From the NCBI RefSeq assembly GCF_001701025.1, contig NZ_CP016793.1:620001-684000 (forward strand): 64,000 bases of DNA, in the 5' to 3' direction. Source of the stretch: Lentzea guizhouensis. GTDB lineage: Bacteria; Actinomycetota; Actinomycetes; Mycobacteriales; Pseudonocardiaceae. Shown one piece after another: positions 32,869 to 41,976 of this stretch. Both the position numbers and the translations under genes were made by a program. Every line of letters starts with the position of its first letter. Positions within the stretch are counted from its first letter, which is position 1. The notes under the pieces were generated by a model that saw only the letters and a list, made by a program, of their open reading frames with translations, did not search any database and had not been told where the DNA came from.

Positions 32869-33531
32869 TCAGGCGGCGGGGCCCGCGCCCTCGACCAGTG
32901 CAGGTGCCCTGCCGCCTACTCGTCGCCAGCGGTAGCCGTCGATGTCAAGGAACGTGAACGTCACCTCGACCACCCCTTCTTCGAGGCGCATCCGCTCTGG
33001 CGTGCCTGCGAAGTTGAGGTGATGCTGTACGGCCTCACCCTGCGGGCCGAGGACATCCGCGAAGCGACGAGCTCCCCGAACCTGGCGTTGCCTGAAGTAC
33101 TCAGGGGTCCCGACCGCAAAGTCGTCGAAGACAGTGCCGTCGCGATGTGTGAACGTCACGGCTTCCAGGTCCACCTCAAGGATCGGCCGCGCGCCATGGT
33201 TGACGATCTTGATGCCAGGGAACCTCGTGGTCGAGCCGGGAATGTCACCTAGCAGCATCGCAAGTCCGCCGACGACCGTCCGCGCTTGATCGAACCGGTG
33301 CTCTAGCTCCGCACGCGCCGTCTCCCGCTCGCGCTCAATGCGTTCGGTCTCGGCTCGACGACGATCCCGAACCAACACCGCGAGCGCGACAATCACGGCC
33401 GCGATGCTTCCGACGCCGCCCGCCCACTGCCCCCAGGCAGCGAACTCGTCGGTGGGCCACGACCACCACAGGAAGTCCACGGTGGACGGTGGCTGCTGGA
33501 AGGCGAGCTCGATGGCGGCGTTGGTCAGCAC
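32869..33531 (-). CDS. Membrane-anchored hypothetical protein
   Basis: 220 residues from GTG 33531 (GTG 33480 is an alternative). One transmembrane helix (GSIAAVIVALAVLV) is followed by a highly charged coiled-coil segment (RRRAETERIERERETARAEL) and a beta-rich C-terminal domain (VDLEAVTFTHRDGTVFDDFA). No family recognised. It is convergent with the tail-fibre gene and may be a lysogeny-expressed surface protein; this is inference. Confidence 0.62.
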   Translation of the reverse strand: MLTNAAIELAFQQPPSTVDFLWWSWPTDEFAAWGQWAGGVGSIAAVIVALAVLVRDRRRAETERIERERETARAELEHRFDQARTVVGGLAMLLGDIPGSTTRFPGIKIVNHGARPILEVDLEAVTFTHRDGTVFDDFAVGTPEYFRQRQVRGARRFADVLGPQGEAVQHHLNFAGTPERMRLEEGVVEVTFTFLDIDGYRWRRVGGRAPALVEGAGPAA

Positions 33532-33596
33532 CGAGGCAGGGTAGACGGGACAGCGCCGCGCAGCGGGCGCGCCACACCCGACAAGGAGAGCCTGCG

Positions 33597-33896
33597 TTGA
33601 GCACCGAGACCGGCCGTCTGCTTGGCGGCCCCCACGACGGCGTCGAGTTCCCGCTCGACCGGTTCTGGCTCGCTCCCGCACCGGGTGCGATGCCCCTGCC
33701 CGCTGAGCGGGTGCTGGTGGATCCCGACGGGCACAGCAACTTCTGGTGGCGCACCCGGTCCGGACACCTGGTGACCCAGCCGGGCCCGCCGTGCAGCAGG
33801 TACGACGTCGACCGCGACGACCCCGGCTGGATGTTCCGCTACGTCGGTGAGGTCGAGATGCCGATCGCCCCAGACGACCCACAGTGGCTCGGCTGA
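33597..33896 (+). CDS. Hypothetical protein
   Basis: 99 residues from TTG 33597, preceded by a good AAGGAGAG. Contains GGPHDGVEFPLDRFWLAP, then FWWRTRSGHLVTQPGPPCSR and acidic tail. Small phage proteins with this GGPxDG pattern are common next to terminase genes. No function known. Confidence 0.62.
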   Translation: MSTETGRLLGGPHDGVEFPLDRFWLAPAPGAMPLPAERVLVDPDGHSNFWWRTRSGHLVTQPGPPCSRYDVDRDDPGWMFRYVGEVEMPIAPDDPQWLG

Positions 33897-33963
33897 CGCG
33901 CTGAACGCCGCATACTCGATCAGGAGGAACGCGGCTGGTCGATGCGAACGGTAGGAGCTGAAC

Positions 33964-34530
33964 ATGACGGCACCCGACACCCCAGAGCCGTCAACGCCCG
34001 CTGCGGTCGAGCGGTACGTACACAAGGCCAGGCTCACGAACGTCGACCTCGCCCAGCAGGAACAGCTCTGCCTCGACCTGCGGCTCCAGCACCACACGAT
34101 CCGCGAGATCTCCGCGATCACTGGCTTGTCGGTCGGCACCGTGCACAAGCGGATCACGGACGCGATCGACCGGAACATTTCTCCGTTCGTGGAGAAGTAC
34201 CGCGTGCTCGAGCGCGAGCGGTTGGACGGGCTGTCGCGGCGGGTGCTGCAGCTGATGGCGAAGCCGCGGTACCTGATGCATGACGGCCAGGTGGTGACGA
34301 TCGACGAGGAGCCGGTCGAGGACATCGCGCTGACGCTGGCGTGCGTCGACAAGCTGCTGAAGATCCAGGAGCGGCGTGCGCGGCTGGAGGGCTTGGACGC
34401 GCCGGTGAAGGTGGATGTGGGGCAGGTTGAGGCGCCGCTTCCGGATGAGGCGTTGTCGATGATCGAGAAGGCTCGGAAGGTGGCCGAGGACGCGGAGCAG
34501 AAGCTGCGGAAGCAGGCCGAGGGCGCTTGA
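33964..34530 (+). CDS. terS: Terminase small subunit-like protein
   Basis: 188 residues. An N-terminal helix-turn-helix (LQHHTIREISAITGLSVGTV then HKRITDAIDRN) precedes a coiled-coil middle (FVEKYRVLERERLDGLSRRV) and a charged C-terminal helix. Length, domain order and location (just before the large subunit) fit a small terminase that recognises packaging sites. Specific DNA sites are not deduced. Confidence 0.72.
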   Translation: MTAPDTPEPSTPAAVERYVHKARLTNVDLAQQEQLCLDLRLQHHTIREISAITGLSVGTVHKRITDAIDRNISPFVEKYRVLERERLDGLSRRVLQLMAKPRYLMHDGQVVTIDEEPVEDIALTLACVDKLLKIQERRARLEGLDAPVKVDVGQVEAPLPDEALSMIEKARKVAEDAEQKLRKQAEGA

Positions 34531-34587
34531 TGGTCGTCTGACCGAAGATTATGACGCAGAATGGTCGTTGAACCGATGATTCTTCGG
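34531..34587. repeat. Direct and inverted repeats containing CCGAAGAWT
   Basis: TGGTCGTCTGACCGAAGATT starting at 34531 is repeated with changes at 34562 (TGGTCGTTGAACCGATGATT), 31 bp apart. The second copy closes as CCGATGATTCTTCGG (34573-34587), a near-palindrome. The elements occupy the gap between the small terminase and the next gene and belong to the recurring intergenic motif. Confidence 0.6.
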
Positions 34588-34638
34588 CGGCCTCGCGGGG
34601 TTGAGCCGGACAATCTTCACCGCGACCGGAGGTGCACG

Positions 34639-34914
34639 ATGACAGCCCAGATGCCCCCGCTCGGCTCGATCGTCCAGTACACGCTCAGCGAGCACGACAT
34701 CCGCAACGCCGAGCGAACCGTGCAGCGGCTCAACACCGCCGCACAGCAGAACCTCAACACCCCGCGTGTGGGCGACGTCTACCCGGCGATGGTCCTCCGC
34801 GACTTCGGCGCGTGCGTGAACCTGCGGGTGCACCTCGACGGAGGCCCCGGCGCCGAGCTGTGGGTGACGTCGGTGTCCGAGGGCGACGGGCCCGGCCACT
34901 GGACGCGGCAGTAA
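34639..34914 (+). CDS. Hypothetical protein
   Basis: 91 residues from ATG 34639, with GGAGGT upstream. Beta-rich small domain: LGSIVQYTLSEHDIRNAERT, then VGDVYPAMVLRDFG and VNLRVHLDGGPGAELWVTSV. No family recognised; lies between small and large terminase. Confidence 0.58.
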   Translation: MTAQMPPLGSIVQYTLSEHDIRNAERTVQRLNTAAQQNLNTPRVGDVYPAMVLRDFGACVNLRVHLDGGPGAELWVTSVSEGDGPGHWTRQ

Positions 34915-34919
34915 ACGAC

Positions 34920-35138
34920 GTGACCACCCATGACGAGGTTTCACGCACGGCGGATGACGACCTGGCTGACGCCGCGCAGTACCTCGCCCGCGCCCGGTCA
35001 GCGACGACCGGGGCCGAGGTGCTCGCGCTCGTCGGTATCGGCCACGCCGTCATCGCCGAGGTGCGGCAGCGGCGCGAGTTCTACCGGGAGGTCGTCGACG
35101 TCCTGACCGCGGCGAGACCCGGCACCCCGGAGGCGTAG
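34920..35138 (+). CDS. Hypothetical helical protein
   Basis: 72 residues from GTG 34920. Predicted helices: DDLADAAQYLARARSA, AEVLALVGIGHAVIAEVRQR, EFYREVVDVLTAAR. It overlaps the previous gene region closely and precedes the large terminase. No function known. Confidence 0.55.
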   Translation: MTTHDEVSRTADDDLADAAQYLARARSATTGAEVLALVGIGHAVIAEVRQRREFYREVVDVLTAARPGTPEA

Positions 35139-35172
35139 CCGCGCCGGGGCCCTCGCCTGCGGAAGGACCACC

Positions 35173-36756
35173 ATGGCGACCGAGGGCTTCAGCCTCGACC
35201 AGTACCTGCTGCAGTTCGACCCCGAGATGCTCTCGGACCCAGAGTGCCGTCGGCAGCTCACCCGGTACGAGCCGCTGTTGTTCGCGCTGCTGTACCTGCC
35301 GCACCACCTGCGCGGAGAAGGCGAGGACGCGCGGATCACCCTGTCCGAGTTCCACGTCCAGCTCGCCGAGGCTGCGAAGCGGTGGGCGCTCCCGACGCGC
35401 GAACCACGGTCGGACCGGGACGCCTACGTGTGCCCGCGCGAGGCCGGCAAGAGCACGTGGCTGTTCCTGATCCTGCCGCTGTGGGCCGCCGCTCACGGGC
35501 ACCGGAAATTCATCGGCGCGTTCGCGCACGCAGGCCCGCAGGCCGAGATGCACCTCGGCAGCTTCAAACACGAACTCGACCGCAACCAACTGCTCCGCGC
35601 GGACTTCCCCGACCTGTGCAGCCCGGGCCGGCGCCCGTCGGGCGTGACCGAGGCCGACACCAAGTCGATGTTGATCGCCGCGTCCGGGTTCGTGTTCGCG
35701 GCGAAGGGCATCGACTCGCAGTCGCTCGGCATGAAGGTCGGCGCCCGCCGGCCGGACCTGCTGATCCTGGACGACATCGAGCCGAACGAGAGCAACTACT
35801 CCGACTACCAGAAGGCGCAGCGGCTCAGCACGCTGCAGAACGCGATCCTACCGCTGAACATCAGGGCCCGAGTCGTCATCGCCGGCACCGTGACCATGCC
35901 CGGATCGATCATCCACGACCTCGTCAAGACGGTGAACATGCCGGGCGAGGAGCAGGCCGAGTGGGTCGCGGACGAGAAGATCCGCGTGCACTACTACCGG
36001 GCGATCATCACCGACGACGAGACCGGTGAGCGGCGCTCGCTGTGGCCGGAGAAGTGGCCGCTCGAGTTCCTGGTGAGCATCGAGCACACCCGGTCGTACA
36101 GGCTGAACTACGACAACAACCCCATGGCCCGCGACGGGGACTACTGGAACGAGGGCGACATCATCGTCCACGAGCTGCCCGCGCAGACGGCGATGCTGTT
36201 GTCGATCGACCCCGCCACGACGTCGAAGAAGACGTCGGACTTCACCGGGCTCGCGGTGATCGCCTACTCGTCCTACCACCGGCGGTGCGTCGTGCTCGCC
36301 GCTTGGGCGATCCGCGTCCCGCCCGGCACGCCGCTGCGGCGCAGGGTGCTGGCAATCCTCAAGGAGTACCCGCGGATCCGGGGCATCGTGGTGGAGGTCA
36401 ACCAGGGCGGCGAGGTATGGGAGAACAGCGTCCTGCACAACATGCCGGTGAAGGTGAAGACCGTGCACCAGGACGAGGCGAAGGAGGTCCGGGCGGCCCG
36501 GCTGCTGGGCTGGTACCAGACGCGGCCGCAGCGGAACCCGGCCAAGCCGGTTGGGCCGATCGACGCCCTGCCGTTCGTGGTGCACGAGCGGCGCATCCCG
36601 GTGGCCGAGGAGCAACTGATCGGCTTCCCGAAGGCGCCGCACGACGACGTGGTCGACGCCATCGGCACTGGGGTGGACCAGTTCCTCAGGCGCCGCCGAC
36701 AGGCCGGAGTGGACGTCTACCGGCCAGGCATGGATGACGAAGACCTGGCGTCATGA
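35173..36756 (+). CDS. terL: Terminase large subunit
   Basis: 527 residues. Walker A is REAGKST at 89-95 (a GKST loop preceded by Arg), Walker B LLILDDIE at 196-203, a motif III coupling segment VVIAGTVTMPG follows. The C-terminal nuclease shows the metal-binding SIDPATTSKKTSDFTGLAV and the late HDDVVDAIGTGVDQ. It is an ATP-driven DNA packaging motor and nuclease that works with portal and small subunit. The sequence is intact, supporting a packaging-competent phage. Confidence 0.95.
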   Translation: MATEGFSLDQYLLQFDPEMLSDPECRRQLTRYEPLLFALLYLPHHLRGEGEDARITLSEFHVQLAEAAKRWALPTREPRSDRDAYVCPREAGKSTWLFLILPLWAAAHGHRKFIGAFAHAGPQAEMHLGSFKHELDRNQLLRADFPDLCSPGRRPSGVTEADTKSMLIAASGFVFAAKGIDSQSLGMKVGARRPDLLILDDIEPNESNYSDYQKAQRLSTLQNAILPLNIRARVVIAGTVTMPGSIIHDLVKTVNMPGEEQAEWVADEKIRVHYYRAIITDDETGERRSLWPEKWPLEFLVSIEHTRSYRLNYDNNPMARDGDYWNEGDIIVHELPAQTAMLLSIDPATTSKKTSDFTGLAVIAYSSYHRRCVVLAAWAIRVPPGTPLRRRVLAILKEYPRIRGIVVEVNQGGEVWENSVLHNMPVKVKTVHQDEAKEVRAARLLGWYQTRPQRNPAKPVGPIDALPFVVHERRIPVAEEQLIGFPKAPHDDVVDAIGTGVDQFLRRRRQAGVDVYRPGMDDEDLAS

Positions 36757-36856
36757 CCGGCAGTCACCAACGATTCTTCAGCGAAACGTCGTTATGGCCG
36801 GAGATACTCCGGTCAGCGGTTACTCTTGACGCAGCCCACCCAGGGGAGGTCGCCGC
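36757..36856. promoter_or_regulatory. Gap with ATTCTTCAG element and small hairpin
   Basis: The 100-bp gap holds ATTCTTCAG at 36773-36781 (recurring element on the reverse strand), a six-base stem CCGGAG-ATA-CTCCGG at 36798-36812 and a TTGACGC near 36827. It may carry a promoter or a regulator site for the portal operon. Confidence 0.45.
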
Positions 36857-38506
36857 GTGAGCACACCGATGCTGTCCGAGTCCGCCGGCGCGGTCGTCGC
36901 CACCATCCTGGAAGAGCGCGCAACCAACCCGGACCTCGAATACGGCCTCGACGAACTGCGCAAGGCGGCAGCGGAGTACCAGAAGGCCGAGGACTACTTC
37001 GAGGACGATGTACCTGAGGTCTTCGCGTCCATCAGGCTGCGGCGGGCGATCGAGCGCACCGGCGTGGACTACAAAGTCAACTTCTCGCGCATCCCGGTCA
37101 CCGCGGTCGTCAACCGCCTGAAGATCACGTCGACCCTGTGCCCCGGCAACGACGAGGCCACCGCATGGATCGAGCGCGAGTGGGAACGCAACCAGCTCGA
37201 TCTGGCCGCCCCGAACATCCACCTACGCGCCGGAGAGTACGGCGATGCGCTCGTCATCGTCTGGCCCGCTGCGGAGGACAACGACGCCGACACCGGCGAC
37301 ATCGACGTGCCCGAAGAGTCTCGTGTCTCGGAAGGATCGGCGAGTCGCGAGAAGATCGACATCACCTACAACTCCCCGTTGTGCACACGGATCATCTACG
37401 ACCCGGAAAACGAACGCGTCAAGGCGTTCGCGATCAAGATGTGGCGCTTGACCGACGGCCGGTCCAGGGTCGACCTGTTCTATCGGGACCGGCTGGAGAA
37501 GTACGTCACCAGGGGCAAGGTCCGGAACCCCACCGCCGCAGACTTCTACGTCTTCCGCGACGACGAGGACGACGAGTGGCCGTACGACAACCCGTACGAC
37601 GAGATCCCGGTGTTCCACTTCCGCACCGACGTCGGCCCATACGGCACCCCTGACCACAAGGGCTTCTACGGCACCCAGCAGATCTTGCGGAAGTTGATCG
37701 TCACCCACATGGGCACGGTCGACTACCAGGGTTTCCAGCAGCGGTACGCGCTCACCGCCGAAGGCAGCGACACCAGCGAGACCGCGGCGGCCGACGAAGA
37801 CGAGTTCTCCTTCGCCGACGACGACACCGGCGCCACCCGCACCCGCGGTGGAAGCGCGCCGTCCCAGCTCACCGCAGACCCTGGCGACCTGTGGTTCATG
37901 CGTGGCGTCAAGGCGGTCGGCCAGTTCGACGAGGCCGACCCTGACGTCTTCATCAAGCCTGCGATGTTCTACCTGCGATTCGGCGCGCAGGCCTGCGAGA
38001 CCCCGGTCCGCTTGTTCGACGCGGTCACCGGCCAGCAGCCGTCCGGTGCGAGCTACTCGCAGCACGACCGCCCGTTCGACCAGAAGTGCGAGAACCGCGT
38101 GCTGTCGTTCAAGGCGACGTGGCGGGAGCTGTGGCAGTTCGCTCTCAAGGTCGCTGGGTTCGGGCGCGTGCCGGTGGTCGTCAACTGGGCCCCCGTGCAG
38201 CGCGTGTCCGGGCTGGAGGCCTGGCAGACCATCAAGCTGCAGATCGAGGCTGGTGTCCCCGTTCGGCAGGCATTCGCGGAGGCCGGCTACACCAACGAGC
38301 AGATCACGGCGTGGCTCGGCGAGGAGGACAACGACCTGCCGGCCCGGCTCGCGCTGCTGGAGCAGATCGGTGGCGTGCTGCAGGCTTTCGCTGGCGTCAC
38401 AGCGTTCGAGCTGATCCCGGCCGAGCAGGTACGCGAGCTGATCAGCGCCGTGCTGGAGGTCGTGCCACAGCTCGCCGCCGGCAGCGCTGATCGGGACGAG
38501 TCGTGA
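36857..38506 (+). CDS. Portal protein (SPP1 Gp6-like)
   Basis: 549 residues. The order is a helical N-terminus, a beta-rich wing (RIPVTAVVNRLKITS, GDALVIVWPAAEDND), FYRDRLEKYVTRGKV, an Asp-rich crown region, and PVFHFRTDVGPYGTPDHKGF, which is typical of actinophage and SPP1-like portals. A C-terminal helical barrel closes the protein. It forms the dodecameric vertex through which DNA is packaged. Overlaps the next gene by four bases. Confidence 0.88.
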   Translation: MSTPMLSESAGAVVATILEERATNPDLEYGLDELRKAAAEYQKAEDYFEDDVPEVFASIRLRRAIERTGVDYKVNFSRIPVTAVVNRLKITSTLCPGNDEATAWIEREWERNQLDLAAPNIHLRAGEYGDALVIVWPAAEDNDADTGDIDVPEESRVSEGSASREKIDITYNSPLCTRIIYDPENERVKAFAIKMWRLTDGRSRVDLFYRDRLEKYVTRGKVRNPTAADFYVFRDDEDDEWPYDNPYDEIPVFHFRTDVGPYGTPDHKGFYGTQQILRKLIVTHMGTVDYQGFQQRYALTAEGSDTSETAAADEDEFSFADDDTGATRTRGGSAPSQLTADPGDLWFMRGVKAVGQFDEADPDVFIKPAMFYLRFGAQACETPVRLFDAVTGQQPSGASYSQHDRPFDQKCENRVLSFKATWRELWQFALKVAGFGRVPVVVNWAPVQRVSGLEAWQTIKLQIEAGVPVRQAFAEAGYTNEQITAWLGEEDNDLPARLALLEQIGGVLQAFAGVTAFELIPAEQVRELISAVLEVVPQLAAGSADRDES

Positions 38507-39525
38507 CCGGGCCTCAGCCTGCTGGCACCGACCGGGTTGTCGAGCATGCGGCGCAGCTGTACGCGCTGGAGGAGGCCGCACGGCTCGCGACCGCCGGGCC
38601 GCTGCGAACCGCGCTCGCCCGCATCGTGAGGGCAATCACCCGCGGGTGGATCACGCGGTTCGGCACGACGAAGAACCGCGCGGACCAGCGTCAGCTGCGG
38701 GTGATTGTCGACGCGGTGCGCGGGGACCTCGGCGAGTTGCGCCCCGACGCGTCTCGCCCGCTGGCCGCGTACGCCGTGCGGGCTTACCGGCTCGGCGTCG
38801 AGCAGGCCGCCGACGAGGTGCTGGTCGACGTTGACCTGGACGCGGCCGAGGCCGACGAGCTTCCCGACGACGTGCTGCGCGCGGTTGACGAGCTCGACGA
38901 CACCATCGGCAGACACCTGGCGGACGCCGACCGGGCGCTGGCCCGCCTCGACGACGACCGGTTCACCGGCCTGATGAACGCGTTCGCGCCCGCCCAGCAG
39001 GCCGCGATCGCAGCGGACACCGCCGCCGCGTGGGTAACCAACCGCGCCGCGAACGCCGGCACCGCCGCCGTGGCGGACGAGCTCGGCGTGGAGCGCATCT
39101 GGATCGCCGAACGCGACGCGTGCGTGCACTGTCTCGGCCTCGCCGGCGAAACCTCGGTGGACGGGGTCTTCGACGCCACCAAGACCTTCGGGATCCGGCC
39201 GCTCGCGGTCTGGCCGGGCCCGGATCTCGTGTCTCCTCCGCGGCACCCGCGTTGCCGGTGCCGCACACAGCCCTGGCTGGGCACCAGGGATAGCGCCGGT
39301 GACACGGACTTCCGTGCGGCGCTGCAGCGCGAGGCGGCCCGCTCGATCTTGACGGGCTGGCGGCTCCCGTCCGAGAGCGAGCGGGTCCGCCTCGACGCCG
39401 CCGAACGGCTTCTGCTGTCCGGCACCACCCTGCTCAGCACCGTCCAGGCCCGCGCCCGCGCAGCCGTGCGCCGCGGCTCCTTCGAGACCTTCCCGCGCAT
39501 CAAGAGCGGGGCCCGCACGAGATGA
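38503..39525 (+). CDS. Phage head morphogenesis protein (MuF-like)
   Basis: 340 residues from GTG 38503. The N-terminal two thirds are helical. The C-terminal MuF signature is plain: IWIAERDACVHCLGLAGE, then PPRHPRCRCRTQPW with clustered Cys/His. MuF proteins are minor capsid components often next to portal and scaffold. Residues after the motif are basic and helical, which may bind DNA or internal head parts. Confidence 0.9.
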   Translation: MTGPQPAGTDRVVEHAAQLYALEEAARLATAGPLRTALARIVRAITRGWITRFGTTKNRADQRQLRVIVDAVRGDLGELRPDASRPLAAYAVRAYRLGVEQAADEVLVDVDLDAAEADELPDDVLRAVDELDDTIGRHLADADRALARLDDDRFTGLMNAFAPAQQAAIAADTAAAWVTNRAANAGTAAVADELGVERIWIAERDACVHCLGLAGETSVDGVFDATKTFGIRPLAVWPGPDLVSPPRHPRCRCRTQPWLGTRDSAGDTDFRAALQREAARSILTGWRLPSESERVRLDAAERLLLSGTTLLSTVQARARAAVRRGSFETFPRIKSGARTR

Positions 39526-40331
39526 GGACCACCATGCAGGACAACACGATCTACCCGGTGCACCCCGTGTGGGGTACGGCCCTCGCGGTGTTCGAGGGCG
39601 AACCGGTGTGGCCGCAGCTCGGCGGCGCCCCGGACGACGATGACGACGGCCCCGAGATCGACCTGGAGAACCCAGGATCGGGTGCGCCCGCGGGCGGCGG
39701 TCAGCGGGACTTCCTCGACGACGAGCCGGACGACGATGACGAGCCCGACGAGGCACCGCAGGACGCGAAGCCCGGGGACAAGTCGAAGCCCGTCAAGGAG
39801 ACGGACAAGCCGGAGCGCACCGCAGAGGACTGGCAGCGCCTCGAGACCGCGATGCAGAAGGAGCGCGAGCTCCGCAAGAAGCGCGAGGGCCAGATCGCGG
39901 AGATGCGCAAGGAGCGCAAGGCCGCGGAGACGTCGGGCGACACCGACGAGGCGGAGCGGATCAGGAAGGCCGAGGAGGCGGCGGCGTCCCGGTACAAGCC
40001 GGTCGCGGTCCGGGCGGCGGCGAAGGCGGCGTTGCTGGAGGCCAACTTCCAGAACCCGACTGAGGAGCGCGTCAAGAAGCTCATCCGCCGGCTCGACCTC
40101 GATGAAATCGACGTGGACGAGGACGGCGACATCACCGGCCTCCAGGACCAGATCGACCAGCTGGTCGACGACTTCCCGGAGTTGTTCACCGCACCGGTCC
40201 GGGCGTCCGAGCCGACGAAGCCGACGCGCCCGACGAAGGTCACGGCGGCGAACAAGCCGCCCGTGAAGCAGGAGCCCACGCGCACGGCCGACCGGATCGT
40301 GGCCAAGATCCACGCCTCCGGGCAGCGCTGA
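39522..40331 (+). CDS. Capsid scaffolding protein
   Basis: 269 residues, ATG 39522 (another at 39535). Very acidic Asp-rich start (DDDDDGPEIDLENP), a long charged coiled-coil middle (MQKERELRKKREGQIAEMRK), and a basic C-terminal helix (KPPVKQEPTRTADRIVAKIH) as in phage scaffolds that drive procapsid assembly. Unlike most siphoviruses, the major capsid gene does not follow directly but lies 7.3 kb downstream. Confidence 0.82.
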   Translation: MRTTMQDNTIYPVHPVWGTALAVFEGEPVWPQLGGAPDDDDDGPEIDLENPGSGAPAGGGQRDFLDDEPDDDDEPDEAPQDAKPGDKSKPVKETDKPERTAEDWQRLETAMQKERELRKKREGQIAEMRKERKAAETSGDTDEAERIRKAEEAAASRYKPVAVRAAAKAALLEANFQNPTEERVKKLIRRLDLDEIDVDEDGDITGLQDQIDQLVDDFPELFTAPVRASEPTKPTRPTKVTAANKPPVKQEPTRTADRIVAKIHASGQR

Positions 40332-40334
40332 ACC

Positions 40335-40745
40335 ATGGAGCCGCGGTTCGCGGTACGCCGCGGAGTCACCCGCACGGTGCTGCTCGCCGGCCGGTGGGCG
40401 TTCAAGTTTCCGTCGCTGCGCTCGCACGGCAAGAGGCTTCGCGGCGTGATGTGGAGTCTCGCCCGCGGGCTGTCCGCGAACCTGTCCGAAGCCGAGTGGT
40501 CCGGGCAGGAAGGCCTCTGCCCTGTCCTCTGGTCGGCGGCCGGGCTCGTCAACGTCTACCCGCGGTGCGAGCCCGCGTCGGAGGACCTGACCGACGACGT
40601 GTACGCCGCCATCGGCTTCAACGGTCCCATGGACAAGAAGCCGGCGAACCTGGGCTGGCTCAACGGGACGCTCGTCTGGGTCGACTACGACATGAACTGG
40701 AACGACCGCCCGCCCTGCATGCACCGCGGCGGTGATCGTGCGTGA
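40335..40745 (+). CDS. Hypothetical phage protein of a conserved family
   Basis: 136 residues. GVTRTVLLAGRWAFKFPSLR, then ANLSEAEWSGQEGLCPVLWS and late LGWLNGTLVWVDYDMNW follow a pattern common in many phages (often annotated only as hypothetical), with a beta-rich kinase-like look. Starts four bases after the scaffold gene; first gene of the inserted accessory island. Confidence 0.68.
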   Translation: MEPRFAVRRGVTRTVLLAGRWAFKFPSLRSHGKRLRGVMWSLARGLSANLSEAEWSGQEGLCPVLWSAAGLVNVYPRCEPASEDLTDDVYAAIGFNGPMDKKPANLGWLNGTLVWVDYDMNWNDRPPCMHRGGDRA

Positions 40746-40956
40746 CCGCGTCAGCATCAGGAAGACCGCGCCGCAGGAGTGGACGGTCACCTGGCCACGC
40801 CTCGGGTTCGGCGACCCGGAGGTCACGTCCTTCGCCAGCTGGGCCGGTGCGCGGGACCACGTCGTCGGGCTGCTCGCCCGGTTGCGCTGGGGCAGCACCG
40901 ACACCGGCACCGAGCCGTGCACGAGCAGATCAGCAGCAAGATGGACGAGTACATGA
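40732..40956 (+). CDS. Small hypothetical protein
   Basis: 74 residues from GTG 40732 (GTG 40738 possible). RVSIRKTAPQEWTVTWPRLG and FASWAGARDHVVGLLARL look like a small alpha/beta domain; the last residues (CTSRSAARWTST) read into the next gene and may be of low quality. Overlaps both neighbours. Confidence 0.5.
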   Translation: MIVRDRVSIRKTAPQEWTVTWPRLGFGDPEVTSFASWAGARDHVVGLLARLRWGSTDTGTEPCTSRSAARWTST

Positions 40957-41198
40957 GGACGCTGCTCGCCAACATGCCGCCGCTGGCGGCCGAGCCGTGG
41001 CCAACGCACGTCTTCATGACGCATCGCCAATTCGACGTGCTGAAGCGGTACACCGCGGCTGCGCCGCCGTTTCTCCAGCGCCCTGACGACCTCGGCGTGG
41101 TGGCCCCTCTTGCTGGCGTGCAGGTCGTGCTGCTGCCAGAGCGCACGTGGTGGCAGCGCTTCCGGGCGCGGCTGCGCAGGTGGAGGTGGTGGCGATGA
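40917..41198 (+). CDS. Small hypothetical protein
   Basis: 93 residues from GTG 40917. Contains MDEYMRTLLANMPPLAAEPW and PTHVFMTHRQFDVLKRYTAA, a sequence that recalls fragments of coat-like proteins in phages, then a tryptophan/arginine-rich tail (WWQRFRARLRRWRWWR) that may contact membranes or nucleic acid. Role unknown. Confidence 0.55.
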   Translation: MHEQISSKMDEYMRTLLANMPPLAAEPWPTHVFMTHRQFDVLKRYTAAAPPFLQRPDDLGVVAPLAGVQVVLLPERTWWQRFRARLRRWRWWR

Positions 41199-41536
41199 TC
41201 GACCACATGACGGCCGGCTTCCACGTCGTCGGCTGCTGGGCCACCCGCAAGCGAGTCGAAGCGAAGTGCGAGCTGATCGCTGAATACTTCACCGACGACT
41301 ACGCACGCCGCTACACCGAGGCCGAGGTGATCGCGCGGGCGAGAAGGGAAACCTTCGACAAGAACCTCGTCATGATCACCACAACCGGTATCCGGTGGAC
41401 CGTTCTCCGGCCTCGCAAAGAGGGCGGCGCTGACGAGATCCCGCTCGCCGAAGCAGGCACGATCCGTCTGCGGGACAGGACGATCTGCTCGATCGCAGGC
41501 GACTGCATCCCCCAACTCCTGGAGGAACCGCGGTGA
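41195..41536 (+). CDS. Hypothetical protein
   Basis: 113 residues from ATG 41195. Features: GFHVVGCWATRKRVEAKCEL, a helix with ARRYTEAEVIARARRE, and a beta-rich end RWTVLRPRKEGGADEIPL. No family recognised. Overlaps both neighbours by four bases in the island operon. Confidence 0.55.
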   Translation: MIDHMTAGFHVVGCWATRKRVEAKCELIAEYFTDDYARRYTEAEVIARARRETFDKNLVMITTTGIRWTVLRPRKEGGADEIPLAEAGTIRLRDRTICSIAGDCIPQLLEEPR

Positions 41537-41976
41537 CGGCGGCGCTCGACGAGCTCGTGGTGTGGCTGCGCGAGCAGATCGCCGAGGATCGACGGATCGC
41601 GGAGGAGTCCTGCGACGGTCCGTGGCATGTGAACGACGCGGGGTACGCCGAGGCGATCTACGGCGCCGACGGAACGTGCGTGATCGGCGGCGGCCGTTGG
41701 GGTGGTGAGGCGCCCGTCTTCGACTCCACCGAGGACGCGCTGCACATTGTCCGTCACGACCCGCGCGTCGTGCTCGCCCAGTGCGCCGCACACGAAGCGC
41801 TCCTCGATGAGCACTGGGACGTCAACGAGGGCGACTGCGCCACCTGCGTCACCGGCAAGTGGGGCTACCCGACGCACGGCGGCAGCTCACCACAGCGATA
41901 CCCCTGCAAGACCATCAGGATCGTCGCGCTCGCCTACCAGCACCGCCCCGGATACCGCGAGGAGTGGCGGCCGTGA
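41533..41976 (+). CDS. DUF6221 family protein
   Basis: 147 residues with the complete DUF6221 signature: LDELVVWLREQIAEDRRIAE at the start, then ALHIVRHDPRVVLAQCAAHE ALLDEH, and a C-terminal Cys pair (CATC) followed by YPCKTIRIVALAYQHRPGYR EEWRP. Function unknown but common in actinophages. It has a truncated second copy at 42417-42559. Confidence 0.88.
   Translation: MTAALDELVVWLREQIAEDRRIAEESCDGPWHVNDAGYAEAIYGADGTCVIGGGRWGGEAPVFDSTEDALHIVRHDPRVVLAQCAAHEALLDEHWDVNEGDCATCVTGKWGYPTHGGSSPQRYPCKTIRIVALAYQHRPGYREEWRP

Noticed and set aside
32869..33882. Longer 337-codon form of the membrane protein
   Set aside because: The extra N-terminal part overlaps the TTG-started gene at 33597 on the other strand and is Arg-rich noise; starts at 33531 or 33480 fit better.
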